64,000 bases of DNA from Myxococcota bacterium (GTDB taxonomy: Bacteria; Myxococcota_A; Polyangia; Polyangiales; Polyangiaceae), in assembly GCA_963169915.1 (NCBI GenBank), contig CAUJEM010000091.1:62001-126000 (forward strand), read 5' to 3'. Positions 50,385 to 58,161 of the stretch are shown here, piece by piece (within the stretch, counting starts at the first letter, position 1; each line of letters begins with the position of its first letter). A program made the translations under genes and the position numbers. The notes under the pieces are model-generated. The model ran no database searches, was not told where the DNA came from, and was given only the letters and a program-made list of their open reading frames with translations.

Positions 50385-50414
50385 GCTCGTCATCCCGCGC
50401 GTCGCATGACGAGC
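50385..50414. terminator. Hairpin between convergent UbiA and paralogue 3 genes
   Basis: 9-bp perfect arms GCTCGTCAT / ATGACGAGC with a 12-nt loop, beginning 8 nt past the UbiA stop. No U-tract; candidate bidirectional terminator. Confidence 0.45.
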
Positions 50415-52753
50415 ACGCAGGGGATGAGCAGGAGGTAGAGCCCCGCCGCGATCAGCGTGAGGTTCGTCAGCCCGACGGTCAGCGCGAGCATCACCGCGAC
50501 GCTGCTGGCGAGCACACTGCCGACGCCGTTGATCCCCCACAGCCAAGGCGTCTCCTCGCCGTGCGCTCGGCGGATGACGCGCATCCCGACGGGGAAGGCC
50601 ATCCCCATGAGCAGCCCTGGCAGCGCGCACGCCGCGATGGCGGCGGAGAACCGGAGGCCCTCGCTGGCGGTCGTCAGGCTCGGGGCCAGCGCGTGCCAGC
50701 CGAAGCCCAGGCCGGTGAGCGCGCTGGCGATGACCAGCGGGACGGCCAAGCACCACGCGGTCCGCTCGACCGGGAGACGGTCGCTCAGCAGCGAGCCGAG
50801 CCCCGCGGAGGCGACGAGCGCGGGCAGCACCACGAGCAGGCTGTAGCTGGGGTGCCCGAGCACGAGCGTGGTGCGCTGCAAGAGAGCGATCTCTGCGAGC
50901 ATGAAGCCCACGCCGATGCAGCCGAAGTAGGCGAGCGCGGCCCAGAGCTTGGCGTCCACTCGGCCGCTGGGGCGCGCGCGCCGGGTGAGCGGCCAGATCA
51001 CCGCGGCGCTGACGAGGAGCAAGGAGACGAGGAAGCTGAGCCCCAAGGTGCGCGTCGCGATCAGGTTGCCGTCCACCGGTCCGTAGCTGACCGAGGGGAG
51101 CGGCCTCCAGAGGGCGGGCAGGCGAATGACGTTGAAGAAGAAGGGGCGATCGTCCGTCGGCGGGGAGAAGTCCAAGAGCTCCGTCCTGGAGCGCTGGGTC
51201 AGCTGCGCCAGATTGCGCGCGGCGAAGATGGCAGCGTCTCGCTCGGTGGGGACGGTGCGCCCCGGCATCACGAGCACGAAGAAGCCCTTGTCCACGGCGA
51301 GCTGCCAGAGGGTGTCGAGGTCCGCCTGGCTGAAGGGCTCGAGCGAGAGGAGCAGGGTGCTGACCTGTCCCCCCTGCATCAGCACCAGGTGCCGACTCGG
51401 CTCGGTGATGCCACGGTCGAGCAGCGCCGCCACCGCCAGCGACATCATGCGCAGGCTCTCCACGCTGGACCAGCGAGAGACCGTGAACACGCCGCCGGGC
51501 TGCAGGCGCGACAGAAAGACGCGCCAGCCCTCGAGGGTGTAGAGGCCGTTCTCCCCGAGCGCGTGGGCGCCCGCGCCGGTAGCGGCCCAGGTGTCGATGA
51601 GGGACATCTGGATGACGTCGAACCTCCGGTCCGTGCCCGCGAGCCAGCTCCGAGCCTCGGCGTGGACGAGCTCGACCTCGTCGCCCTCGACGATCCCGGT
51701 CCCCCGCCCGAGGGGGCCGCGCAGGATCTCTAGCAACCGTGCGTTCAGCTCCACGCCCACGATGGGGGCGTGCCCCGCCAAGAGCCCGGCCTGCAGATCG
51801 CGCGAGCCGCCCACGCCGATGACCGCGAGGCTACCCCGACGCCGGATGGCGTGCACCGCGTTGGTGATGTCGCAGTCGAGGAAGCGAAGCTCCTCGAGGC
51901 CGTGCTCTGGCAGGTAGAGGGGGGTCGCGGCGTGCCCGTCGATCTCCGCGCCGCGCTGCCGCACGGAGGGCACCTGGCACTTGGATCCTGGGCCCCAGAG
52001 CGCCGCGGGGAGCTTCGCCACGGGGCTGACCACGACCCGTGAGTGGTTGTTCCAGAGCTCGAGCTCGATGAAGGCGCGCTGCTCCGGCCGCCCCTTGACC
52101 CACAGGGGGACGAGCCCACGGTGGCTGACCCCGTCGACGAGCGTGAGCGCCGCGAGCGCGCCGGCGAGCAGCCAGGAGCGCTTCGCGGCCGCTGCGTCTC
52201 CCACGGAGCGCGCGAAGGCGACCGCGGCGAGAGCAGCAAGCACGCCGAGCGCGAGGATGGCGGTGCCGCCCCGGAGCCACTGCAGGAGCAGCGCGACCAG
52301 CGGCGCGCCGAGCGCGGCGCCCGCCAGATCCACGGCATAGACGCGCCCGACGGGGAACGGGCTGCGCGTCAGCGCGGCGGCGATGGCGGCGCCTGCCGGG
52401 TAGAACGGCAGGGCGATGGCCGACGCGAAGGCGAGGTAGAGCGGCAGCACCGTGAGCACCCCGTCCGACCGCAGCGGGAGGATGAGCAGGAGACAGTACG
52501 AGACGGGGATGCCGAGCGCGGTGGCGCGACAGTCGGCCGAGAGGGAGGCGCCGAGGCGGTCCGCGGCGTAGCGCTCCGGGGCCAGGTAGACGCGGACCGC
52601 GCCGGCCGTAAGCCCGAACAACCCCATGGCGATGACGAAGAAGGCCACGGAGTACCACGTCAGGAGCGACAGCAAGCGCGTGTCGAGCACCTCGAGGGCG
52701 AGGACGAGGCCCGTGATGAGGGCCAGGCCGACGTAAAAGGGGGACTTCTTCAT
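50390..52753 (-). CDS. Fused membrane/spermidine-synthase-like protein 3
   Basis: 787 aa, same three-part layout: N-terminal helices (LITGLVLALEVLDTRLLSLLTWYSVAFFVIAMGLFGL), SAM-type fold at about 305-450 (LAVIGVGGSRDLQAGLLAG, VGVELNARLLEIL, FDVIQMSLIDTWAATGAGAHALGENGLYTLEGW), PPTDDRPFFFNVIR near 530, and C-terminal helices. The glycine motif is GVGGSRD instead of GGGxD. Closest in text to paralogue 2. It is convergent with the UbiA gene, so it is not in the same operon. Confidence 0.85.
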   Translation of the reverse strand: MKKSPFYVGLALITGLVLALEVLDTRLLSLLTWYSVAFFVIAMGLFGLTAGAVRVYLAPERYAADRLGASLSADCRATALGIPVSYCLLLILPLRSDGVLTVLPLYLAFASAIALPFYPAGAAIAAALTRSPFPVGRVYAVDLAGAALGAPLVALLLQWLRGGTAILALGVLAALAAVAFARSVGDAAAAKRSWLLAGALAALTLVDGVSHRGLVPLWVKGRPEQRAFIELELWNNHSRVVVSPVAKLPAALWGPGSKCQVPSVRQRGAEIDGHAATPLYLPEHGLEELRFLDCDITNAVHAIRRRGSLAVIGVGGSRDLQAGLLAGHAPIVGVELNARLLEILRGPLGRGTGIVEGDEVELVHAEARSWLAGTDRRFDVIQMSLIDTWAATGAGAHALGENGLYTLEGWRVFLSRLQPGGVFTVSRWSSVESLRMMSLAVAALLDRGITEPSRHLVLMQGGQVSTLLLSLEPFSQADLDTLWQLAVDKGFFVLVMPGRTVPTERDAAIFAARNLAQLTQRSRTELLDFSPPTDDRPFFFNVIRLPALWRPLPSVSYGPVDGNLIATRTLGLSFLVSLLLVSAAVIWPLTRRARPSGRVDAKLWAALAYFGCIGVGFMLAEIALLQRTTLVLGHPSYSLLVVLPALVASAGLGSLLSDRLPVERTAWCLAVPLVIASALTGLGFGWHALAPSLTTASEGLRFSAAIAACALPGLLMGMAFPVGMRVIRRAHGEETPWLWGINGVGSVLASSVAVMLALTVGLTNLTLIAAGLYLLLIPCVLVMRRAG

Positions 52754-52801
52754 GGACGGACGTGGGGCGTCCCGTGCGGCGGCTCGCGCAGCGAGCGCGT
52801 C

Positions 52802-53125
52802 TCAGTCTCGCTCTGGCTTGATGGGGGGTGGGGGGTGCGAGTGCGCCGGAGACGAGTGACCATGGTCGAAGGACGCCTCCGAAGCCAGCGCATACAGGGC
52901 TCGCGCGCCCACCAACTCGGGGTGACTCCGCATGAGCTGCGTGAGTCGCTGCATGACGATGTCTGCGGGGAGCGTCCCCTCGCGCAGCGCCAGCTTGAGG
53001 CGCAGGACCGCGACGGCCGGGTCCGCTCCCGTCAGGGCGCCGAGTGCCGTGCGGGCGTCGGCGAAGCGCCCACCATCGATGAGAGCCTCGATTCGCTCGA
53101 TGTCCATGGGAGACGCTGCGGTCAT
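52802..53125 (-). CDS. Small protein of unknown function
   Basis: 107 aa, helical (IERIEALIDGGRFADARTALGALTGADPAVAVLRLKLAL) with a TPR-like feel and a His/Pro-rich tail (HGHSSPAHSHPPPPIK) that could bind metal. No signal peptide. The ATG at 53125 follows a TACCCT hexamer by 7 nt. Divergent from the GAF-domain gene. Confidence 0.6.
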   Translation of the reverse strand: MTAASPMDIERIEALIDGGRFADARTALGALTGADPAVAVLRLKLALREGTLPADIVMQRLTQLMRSHPELVGARALYALASEASFDHGHSSPAHSHPPPPIKPERD

Positions 53126-53132
53126 TGCGCCG

Positions 53133-53138
53133 AGGGTA
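53133..53138 (-). promoter_or_regulatory. -10-like hexamer of the 107-aa protein gene
   Basis: TACCCT on the minus strand, 7 nt before the ATG at 53125, predicting a leaderless start. Confidence 0.35.
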
Positions 53139-53211
53139 TCAGAGGGACGTGGGGCGTGATAAGACCGTGTGCCGTCGCCCCGCGACCGGGTGACGAGAGA
53201 GGTGCCTACTG

Positions 53212-54060
53212 ATGAGCCACTCAGGCCGTTCGAGCTCCCACAGCGACTCGCCCCCGCAAGACCTCAAGCGCGAGCGGGACGAGCTGCTGCAGAGCTTGGG
53301 TCGAGGGACGCGCCTCACCGAGGAGTTCCTCGCGGAGGTCGAGGAGCTGCGGCGCCGGATGGCGGTCTTGGAGAACGAGAACGCTCGGCTCCGCGCCACC
53401 ATCCAGGCGGATCACGCCATCCGAGATCTGCTCGACAAAATCGAGTCCCTAGAGGTAGAAAAGCGGGAGTTGCTGTCGAAGTTCAAGCAGGCGGAGGCGG
53501 ACTCCAGCGTGGTCAGCTCTCGGATCCATGAGATGGAGAGCGAGTTTGCCAACCTCGCCAACCTGTTCGTCGCCAGCAATCAGATGCACTCCAGCCTCTC
53601 GCCGCGGACGGTCACGCGGCGGATCAAGGAGGTGCTGGCGCAGCTCGTGGGCGCCGAGCGTTACGGCATCTACCTGGTGAGCCACGACGGCGCCGAGCTC
53701 GTGCCCATCGCCTCTGAGGGGCTCCCGGCGGCGGAGCTGGCCCCGCAGCCCTTGGCCAGCTCCGTGGCGCGTGAGGCCTTCGACTCCGGCGCGGCCCAGG
53801 TGGACGAGGAGCGCGACCCCAGCACGGGGACGGCGCAGCACCCGGCGGCGGTGATCCCCCTGGCCATCGATGACCGCACGGTGGGGGTGATCGTCATCGT
53901 GTCCACCTTGGAGCAGAAGCGCAGCTTCGAGACCATTGATTTTCAGCTCTTCAAGCTGCTCGGCCAGCACGCCGCCGCGGCGCTGGTGAGCGCTAGCTAT
54001 TACGTGCAAGCGGGGCGACAGTTGCCTGGCTTGGAAGCTTTCCTCGACCTCTCAGTGTGA
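53212..54060 (+). CDS. Coiled-coil GAF-domain protein
   Basis: 282 aa. Residues 15-110 form a coiled coil (DLKRERDELLQSLGRG, FLAEVEELRRRMAVLENENARLRATIQ, IESLEVEKRELLSKFKQAEA); 115-265 form a GAF domain (YGIYLVSHDGAELVPIASEGLP, PLAIDDRTVGVIVIVSTLEQKRSF). No kinase or output domain. The ATG has GAGAGAGG upstream. Its stop overlaps the start region of a CheY-like gene, so the two probably form one signalling unit. Confidence 0.85.
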   Translation: MSHSGRSSSHSDSPPQDLKRERDELLQSLGRGTRLTEEFLAEVEELRRRMAVLENENARLRATIQADHAIRDLLDKIESLEVEKRELLSKFKQAEADSSVVSSRIHEMESEFANLANLFVASNQMHSSLSPRTVTRRIKEVLAQLVGAERYGIYLVSHDGAELVPIASEGLPAAELAPQPLASSVAREAFDSGAAQVDEERDPSTGTAQHPAAVIPLAIDDRTVGVIVIVSTLEQKRSFETIDFQLFKLLGQHAAAALVSASYYVQAGRQLPGLEAFLDLSV

Positions 54061-54068
54061 TCCGGACC

Positions 54069-54446
54069 ATGGCTGAATACTCCTGTTTGATCGTCGAAGA
54101 CTCCCCGATGATGCGACAGCTGCTCGTGTTCGCGCTGTCGCGTGTCAAGAACCTGAGGGTCACCGAGGCGGATGACGGGGTGGACGGCCTGCGCAAGCTG
54201 GCCTCCGCTCGCTATGACATCATCGTCACGGACATCAACATGCCCATCATGGACGGCCTCAAGCTCGTCAAGCGGGTGCGGTCGGATCCCATGCACAAGG
54301 ACACGCCCATCGTCATCATCACGACGGAAGGCTCCCAGGAAGACCGCCAGCGGGCCTTGCAGCTCGGCGCGAACGCGTACATCACCAAGCCCATCCAGGC
54401 GCCGCAGGTCATCGCTACGGTGAAGGAGCTGCTGAAGATAGACTGA
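54069..54446 (+). CDS. Single-domain response regulator (CheY-like)
   Basis: 125 aa from ATG 54069 (GTG 54057 would add four residues and overlaps the GAF gene stop). Receiver domain with acidic pair E10-D11, phospho-acceptor D55 (IIVTDINMP), T85/T86 and K107 (AYITKPIQ). No output domain. Partner kinase not in the window. Confidence 0.95.
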   Translation: MAEYSCLIVEDSPMMRQLLVFALSRVKNLRVTEADDGVDGLRKLASARYDIIVTDINMPIMDGLKLVKRVRSDPMHKDTPIVIITTEGSQEDRQRALQLGANAYITKPIQAPQVIATVKELLKID

Positions 54447-54480
54447 GGCTGAGCGCGCCGCGCGGAGCCAGGCGCCTCAG
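54443..54480. terminator. Inverted repeat holding both stop codons
   Basis: 7-bp arms CTGAGGC / GCCTCAG; the left arm contains the response regulator TGA and the right arm the TGA of the convergent phosphoesterase gene. Candidate bidirectional hairpin. Confidence 0.3.
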
Positions 54481-55109
54481 AGCTCCACGTCGTACTGGGT
54501 GACCTCGAAGCCGAAGCGTGTCGTCTCCAGCAGCGTGGCGTGCGCGTAGCCTGGGGTGGGGTTCTCCCCGACGGAGCCGACGTTCACGATACGGAGCCCC
54601 TCCAGCGCGCGGTCGAAGGCGACGTGACTGCCGCCGCAGATGACGAGCTCACTCGGGTCCTCCGCCATGAGCTGCGTCAGCTCCTCGTCGGTGAGCTCGA
54701 AGCTGAAGGGCTCGGCGGGGTCCAGGGGTGAGCCGTGGACGAGCAGGAGCTGTGTGCCATCTTCCAGGGTGAGGTGGCTGGTGAGTGGGAGGCGCGCGAG
54801 CTGAGCGAGGTTGAGCTCGCCGAGCTCCTGCTGGGTGTGGAGCAAGCGGGTTCGCCGCTCGAGCTGCTCCGGGGTGCTCGGCCGCAGGCTCGCGGCGGCC
54901 AGGGAGGCGACGGCGCGATCCGCGAGACCCTGAGTGACGACGGCGTGGTGCTCCCGGAGTCGCTGCCAGACCCCCAGCGGTCGCGGTCCCGGAAAGCAGC
55001 TATCGCCGCAGACCAGGAGCTTGTCCCACCCCCTGAGGTCGGCGTGCGCGAGGACGGCGTCGAGCCGGTCGAGATGGCCGTGGATGTCTGACAGGCAGAG
55101 AAAGCGCAT
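54477..55109 (-). CDS. Metallophosphoesterase (YfcE/MJ0936-like)
   Basis: 210 aa. LCLSDIHGHLDRLDAVL (DxH), LLVCGDSCF (GD), LLLVHGSP (GHxx region) and ICGGSHVAFDR (GxH) outline the dinuclear metal site; the usual GD-x-VD and GNH boxes are weak (VTQGLADR where GNHD is expected). Likely phosphodiesterase on a small substrate. TAGGGT lies 9 nt upstream of the ATG; divergent from glnE. Confidence 0.87.
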   Translation of the reverse strand: MRFLCLSDIHGHLDRLDAVLAHADLRGWDKLLVCGDSCFPGPRPLGVWQRLREHHAVVTQGLADRAVASLAAASLRPSTPEQLERRTRLLHTQQELGELNLAQLARLPLTSHLTLEDGTQLLLVHGSPLDPAEPFSFELTDEELTQLMAEDPSELVICGGSHVAFDRALEGLRIVNVGSVGENPTPGYAHATLLETTRFGFEVTQYDVEL

Positions 55110-55118
55110 GGGCGCCTC

Positions 55119-55124
55119 ACCCTA
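55119..55124 (-). promoter_or_regulatory. -10-like hexamer of the phosphoesterase gene
   Basis: TAGGGT within TTGCGCTAGGGT on the minus strand, 9 nt before the ATG at 55109. The same 12-mer occurs at 34792-34803 upstream of the small lipoprotein gene. Confidence 0.4.
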
Positions 55125-55160
55125 GCGCAAGCCCTGGGGCGGTGAGGGGGCAAAGGGCGG

Positions 55161-55166
55161 TATGCT
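55161..55166 (+). promoter_or_regulatory. -10-like hexamer of glnE
   Basis: TATGCT overlaps the in-frame ATG at 55162 and ends 10 nt before GTG 55177, favouring the GTG as start. Confidence 0.35.
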
Positions 55167-55176
55167 ACGCGCCACC

Positions 55177-58161
55177 GTGGCAGGACCAGAGGATGAGGCG
55201 CTCCTGAAGCTGGCGCGGGAAGTCGACCCGGAGCGCGCGGAGCTGCTGCTGGGTGGGCTGCCCGCCGGCGTCGGGCAGGCGCTTGGGGTGCTGCTCGGCA
55301 GCGCCTATCCGGCGCTCACGCCTCGCTTGGACTGGCAGCTCGAGGCGCTCGAGCGCTTGGCGCAGCGAGGCAGCGAGAGCGAGGCGGGCCGGGAGGAGCT
55401 GCGGCGGCAGCTCTTTCGGGCCGCAGGGCCGCTGGGTCAACCCGAGGCTGCGCGGCGAGGCTTGCGGCGGGCCGTCTGGGCGGAGAAGGCGCGCATCGCG
55501 CTGCGCGAGCTGCTCCCGGCCACCCTGGGCGGCGCCAGCGTCGTCGTCACGGCGCGTGAGCTCAGCCACCTCGCCGACGCGGCCTTCGACGTGGCGCTGG
55601 AGGAGGCCGCGGCGCAGGTGGAGGCGCGCTTCGGCCCGCCGCTGCGACGAGACTCCACCCGCGCGAGCCTGTGCGTCGTCGGGCTCGGCAAGCTCGGTGG
55701 CCTAGAGCTGAACGCGGGCTCCGACGTGGACGTCCTCTACCTCTACGACACCGACGACGGCGGGCAGCAGCTCAGCTTGCATGAGCACTTCACGCGCGTC
55801 GCCCAGCGCGCCACGGCCACCCTGGACGAGCCCAGTGAAGACGGGCTGGCGTGGCGCGTGGACTTGCGGCTCCGCCCCGAGGGCTCCCGGGGGCCCATCG
55901 TCAACTCGCTGGCTGCGCTCGAGCGCTACTATGAGAGCTGGGGGCGCACCTGGGAGCGTGCCGCCTTGCTGCGGGCTCGTCCGATGGCCGGCGATCTAGG
56001 GCTGGGGGAGCAGCTGCTCTCACAGGTGGTGACGCCCTTCGTCTTTCGCCGCAACGTCGACCCGAGCCTCGCGACGGCGCTCGCGGAGCTGGTGCTCCAG
56101 TCGCGCGCGGAGCTGAGCTCGGATCCGGCGCGCGACCTGAAGCTTGGGCCGGGTGGGATCCGCGAGGCGGAGTTCTTCGTCCAGGCGCTGCAGCTCATCT
56201 GGGGCGGACGCGAGCCGTCGCTGCGCGTGAGCTCGTTTCGGCAGGCGCTCGCGCGGCTTCGGGCGCGAGGCTTCGTGAGCCACCGGGAGGCGGAGAGCGT
56301 CGGCGCGGCCTACTGGCTCTTGCGCCGCGTGGAGCACCGCATCCAGTGGGCGAGCGGGCTGCAGACGCACTCGATCCCCGAGGCGGGCGCGGAGCTCGAG
56401 CGGCTGGCCAGGAGCCTGGGACTGCGTCACGGCGCGGAGCTGCTCGAGGCGCTGGAGCGCGCCCGCCGGGACGTGGCCGAGCACTTCTTCGCGGCGCTGC
56501 CCTCGGCGCCGCGGCCGCAGAGCCCGTGGAGCCAGGCCTTGTCCCTGCTGCGCGCCGGTGAGCTCGCCGCGCTCGAGGTGATCTGCTCCGAGAAGTGGGG
56601 TGGAGGTGAGGGCGTCGAGCACCTCGCGGCGCTCGCGCGGCGCCCGGATGGGCCGCTCGGCGTGATGACCTTGGAGCGGCTCCCAGGCTTCGGAGAGCAG
56701 CTCCTGGAGGCGGTGGCTCAGTCGGCAGAGCCAGAGCAGGCGGTGCGCTACCTCCGCTCGTTCTTCGGGCGCTTCAGCGTCGCCACGCCGTACCTCAAGC
56801 TACTGTACGACGACGAGCAGGCGCTCCGGCGCCTGGTCGGCTTGCTCGGGGCAAGCGCGCTCGTGGGCGACGCGCTGGTGGCGCGCCCGGAGACGGTGGA
56901 CGTCGTGCTCTTCGGCGGCGGCACGGCCCCGGACGTCCACGCCTTGGTCGAGCAGGAGCTGCAGCAGTCCGCGCGCGATCCGGCCGAGGACGCCCAGGAG
57001 GCGACGGTGGGGGCGCTGCGCCGCGCCAAGCGCCGCGCCCTCGTCGAGGTCGCGGTCGCAGATCTCGCCGGTGGCTTGCCGACGCGCGAGGTGACGCGCA
57101 CGCTCTCTGCGCTCGCCGATGCCATCGTGCAGCAGACCCTGACGCTCCAAGTAGGACCGCTCGGGGCGACGGGCCTCGCCATCATCGCGATGGGCAAGCT
57201 CGGTGGCCAGGACATCGGCTACGGTTCGGACCTCGACATCCTCTTCATTCATGATGACGCGGGTGACGCAGAGCCAGGGGCCTCGGCGGAGCGCTACGCG
57301 CGGATCGCTCAGCGTGTCCTGCGGCGGCTCTCCGAAGCGCACCCGGCGGGCCCAGGGTATGAGCTCGACACCCGGCTGCGCCCCTCAGGGGCCCAAGGCC
57401 TGCTCGTGACCTCCCTCGCGAGCTTCGCGCGCTATCACGGCGTGGGCCCGGCGGCCGCCCGCGAGCGGATTGGGAGCACCGGGGCGGCCTGGGAGCGGCA
57501 AGCGCTCCTGCGAGCCCGCTTCTGCGCTGGGGACGCGGCGCTCGGGGCGCGGGTGTTGGAGGTCGCGGCGGTGGCCGCCTATGAGCGCGGCGCTCCGCCC
57601 GTGGAGGAGATGGCCCACCTTCGTCTGCGGCTGCAGCGTGAGCTAGGGAGGGAGCGCGAGGGGCGCTACGATCTGAAGACCGGGCAGGGAGGCTTGCTGG
57701 ACGTGGAGTTCGCGACCCAGTGGCTGCAGATGAAGCACGGCCTCGACCTGCGGGTCCGGACCCAGGACACCGTCACCGCGCTCGAGGCGCTCCACCGCTG
57801 TGGGTACCTGGAGCAGCGGGCCTACGAGGCGCTGAGAGACGGCTACTCCTTTCTTCGACGGCTCGAGCAGCGGATGCACGTCCACACGGGGAGGAGCGGC
57901 ACCACGCTCGAGGCCAGCAGTCAGGGCCTGGCGCTGCTGGCGCGGCGGATGGGCTTCTCGGAGTATGGCCCAGAGGGAGCCGCGGCCTCGCTCCTGGCGC
58001 ACTACCGGAGCCGCTGCCGCGCGGTGCGGCAGGCCTTCGAGGGGGTGCTGGGGGTGCGCTTGGCGGAGGCACCGGACACTCGACGGGAGGCGCCTCAGGG
58101 CGCCGTCGCCGCGGGAGAGGGTCCCTGCGAGGGCGACGCGGCCACGCGCCGGCTGCTATGA
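55177..58161 (+). CDS. glnE: Bifunctional glutamine synthetase adenylyltransferase/adenylyl-removing enzyme
   Basis: 994 aa from GTG 55177 (999 aa from ATG 55162). Two nucleotidyltransferase domains: the N-terminal adenylyl-removing domain with LNAGSDVDVLYLYD near residue 180 and the C-terminal adenylylating domain with IGYGSDLDILFIHD near 682, each with KLGGxxLxxGSDxD-type context (LGKLGGLELNAGSDVD, MGKLGGQDIGYGSDLD). It sets glutamine synthetase activity according to nitrogen status, normally under PII control. Its stop overlaps the amidase start (ATGA). Confidence 0.96.
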   Translation: MAGPEDEALLKLAREVDPERAELLLGGLPAGVGQALGVLLGSAYPALTPRLDWQLEALERLAQRGSESEAGREELRRQLFRAAGPLGQPEAARRGLRRAVWAEKARIALRELLPATLGGASVVVTARELSHLADAAFDVALEEAAAQVEARFGPPLRRDSTRASLCVVGLGKLGGLELNAGSDVDVLYLYDTDDGGQQLSLHEHFTRVAQRATATLDEPSEDGLAWRVDLRLRPEGSRGPIVNSLAALERYYESWGRTWERAALLRARPMAGDLGLGEQLLSQVVTPFVFRRNVDPSLATALAELVLQSRAELSSDPARDLKLGPGGIREAEFFVQALQLIWGGREPSLRVSSFRQALARLRARGFVSHREAESVGAAYWLLRRVEHRIQWASGLQTHSIPEAGAELERLARSLGLRHGAELLEALERARRDVAEHFFAALPSAPRPQSPWSQALSLLRAGELAALEVICSEKWGGGEGVEHLAALARRPDGPLGVMTLERLPGFGEQLLEAVAQSAEPEQAVRYLRSFFGRFSVATPYLKLLYDDEQALRRLVGLLGASALVGDALVARPETVDVVLFGGGTAPDVHALVEQELQQSARDPAEDAQEATVGALRRAKRRALVEVAVADLAGGLPTREVTRTLSALADAIVQQTLTLQVGPLGATGLAIIAMGKLGGQDIGYGSDLDILFIHDDAGDAEPGASAERYARIAQRVLRRLSEAHPAGPGYELDTRLRPSGAQGLLVTSLASFARYHGVGPAAARERIGSTGAAWERQALLRARFCAGDAALGARVLEVAAVAAYERGAPPVEEMAHLRLRLQRELGREREGRYDLKTGQGGLLDVEFATQWLQMKHGLDLRVRTQDTVTALEALHRCGYLEQRAYEALRDGYSFLRRLEQRMHVHTGRSGTTLEASSQGLALLARRMGFSEYGPEGAAASLLAHYRSRCRAVRQAFEGVLGVRLAEAPDTRREAPQGAVAAGEGPCEGDAATRRLL

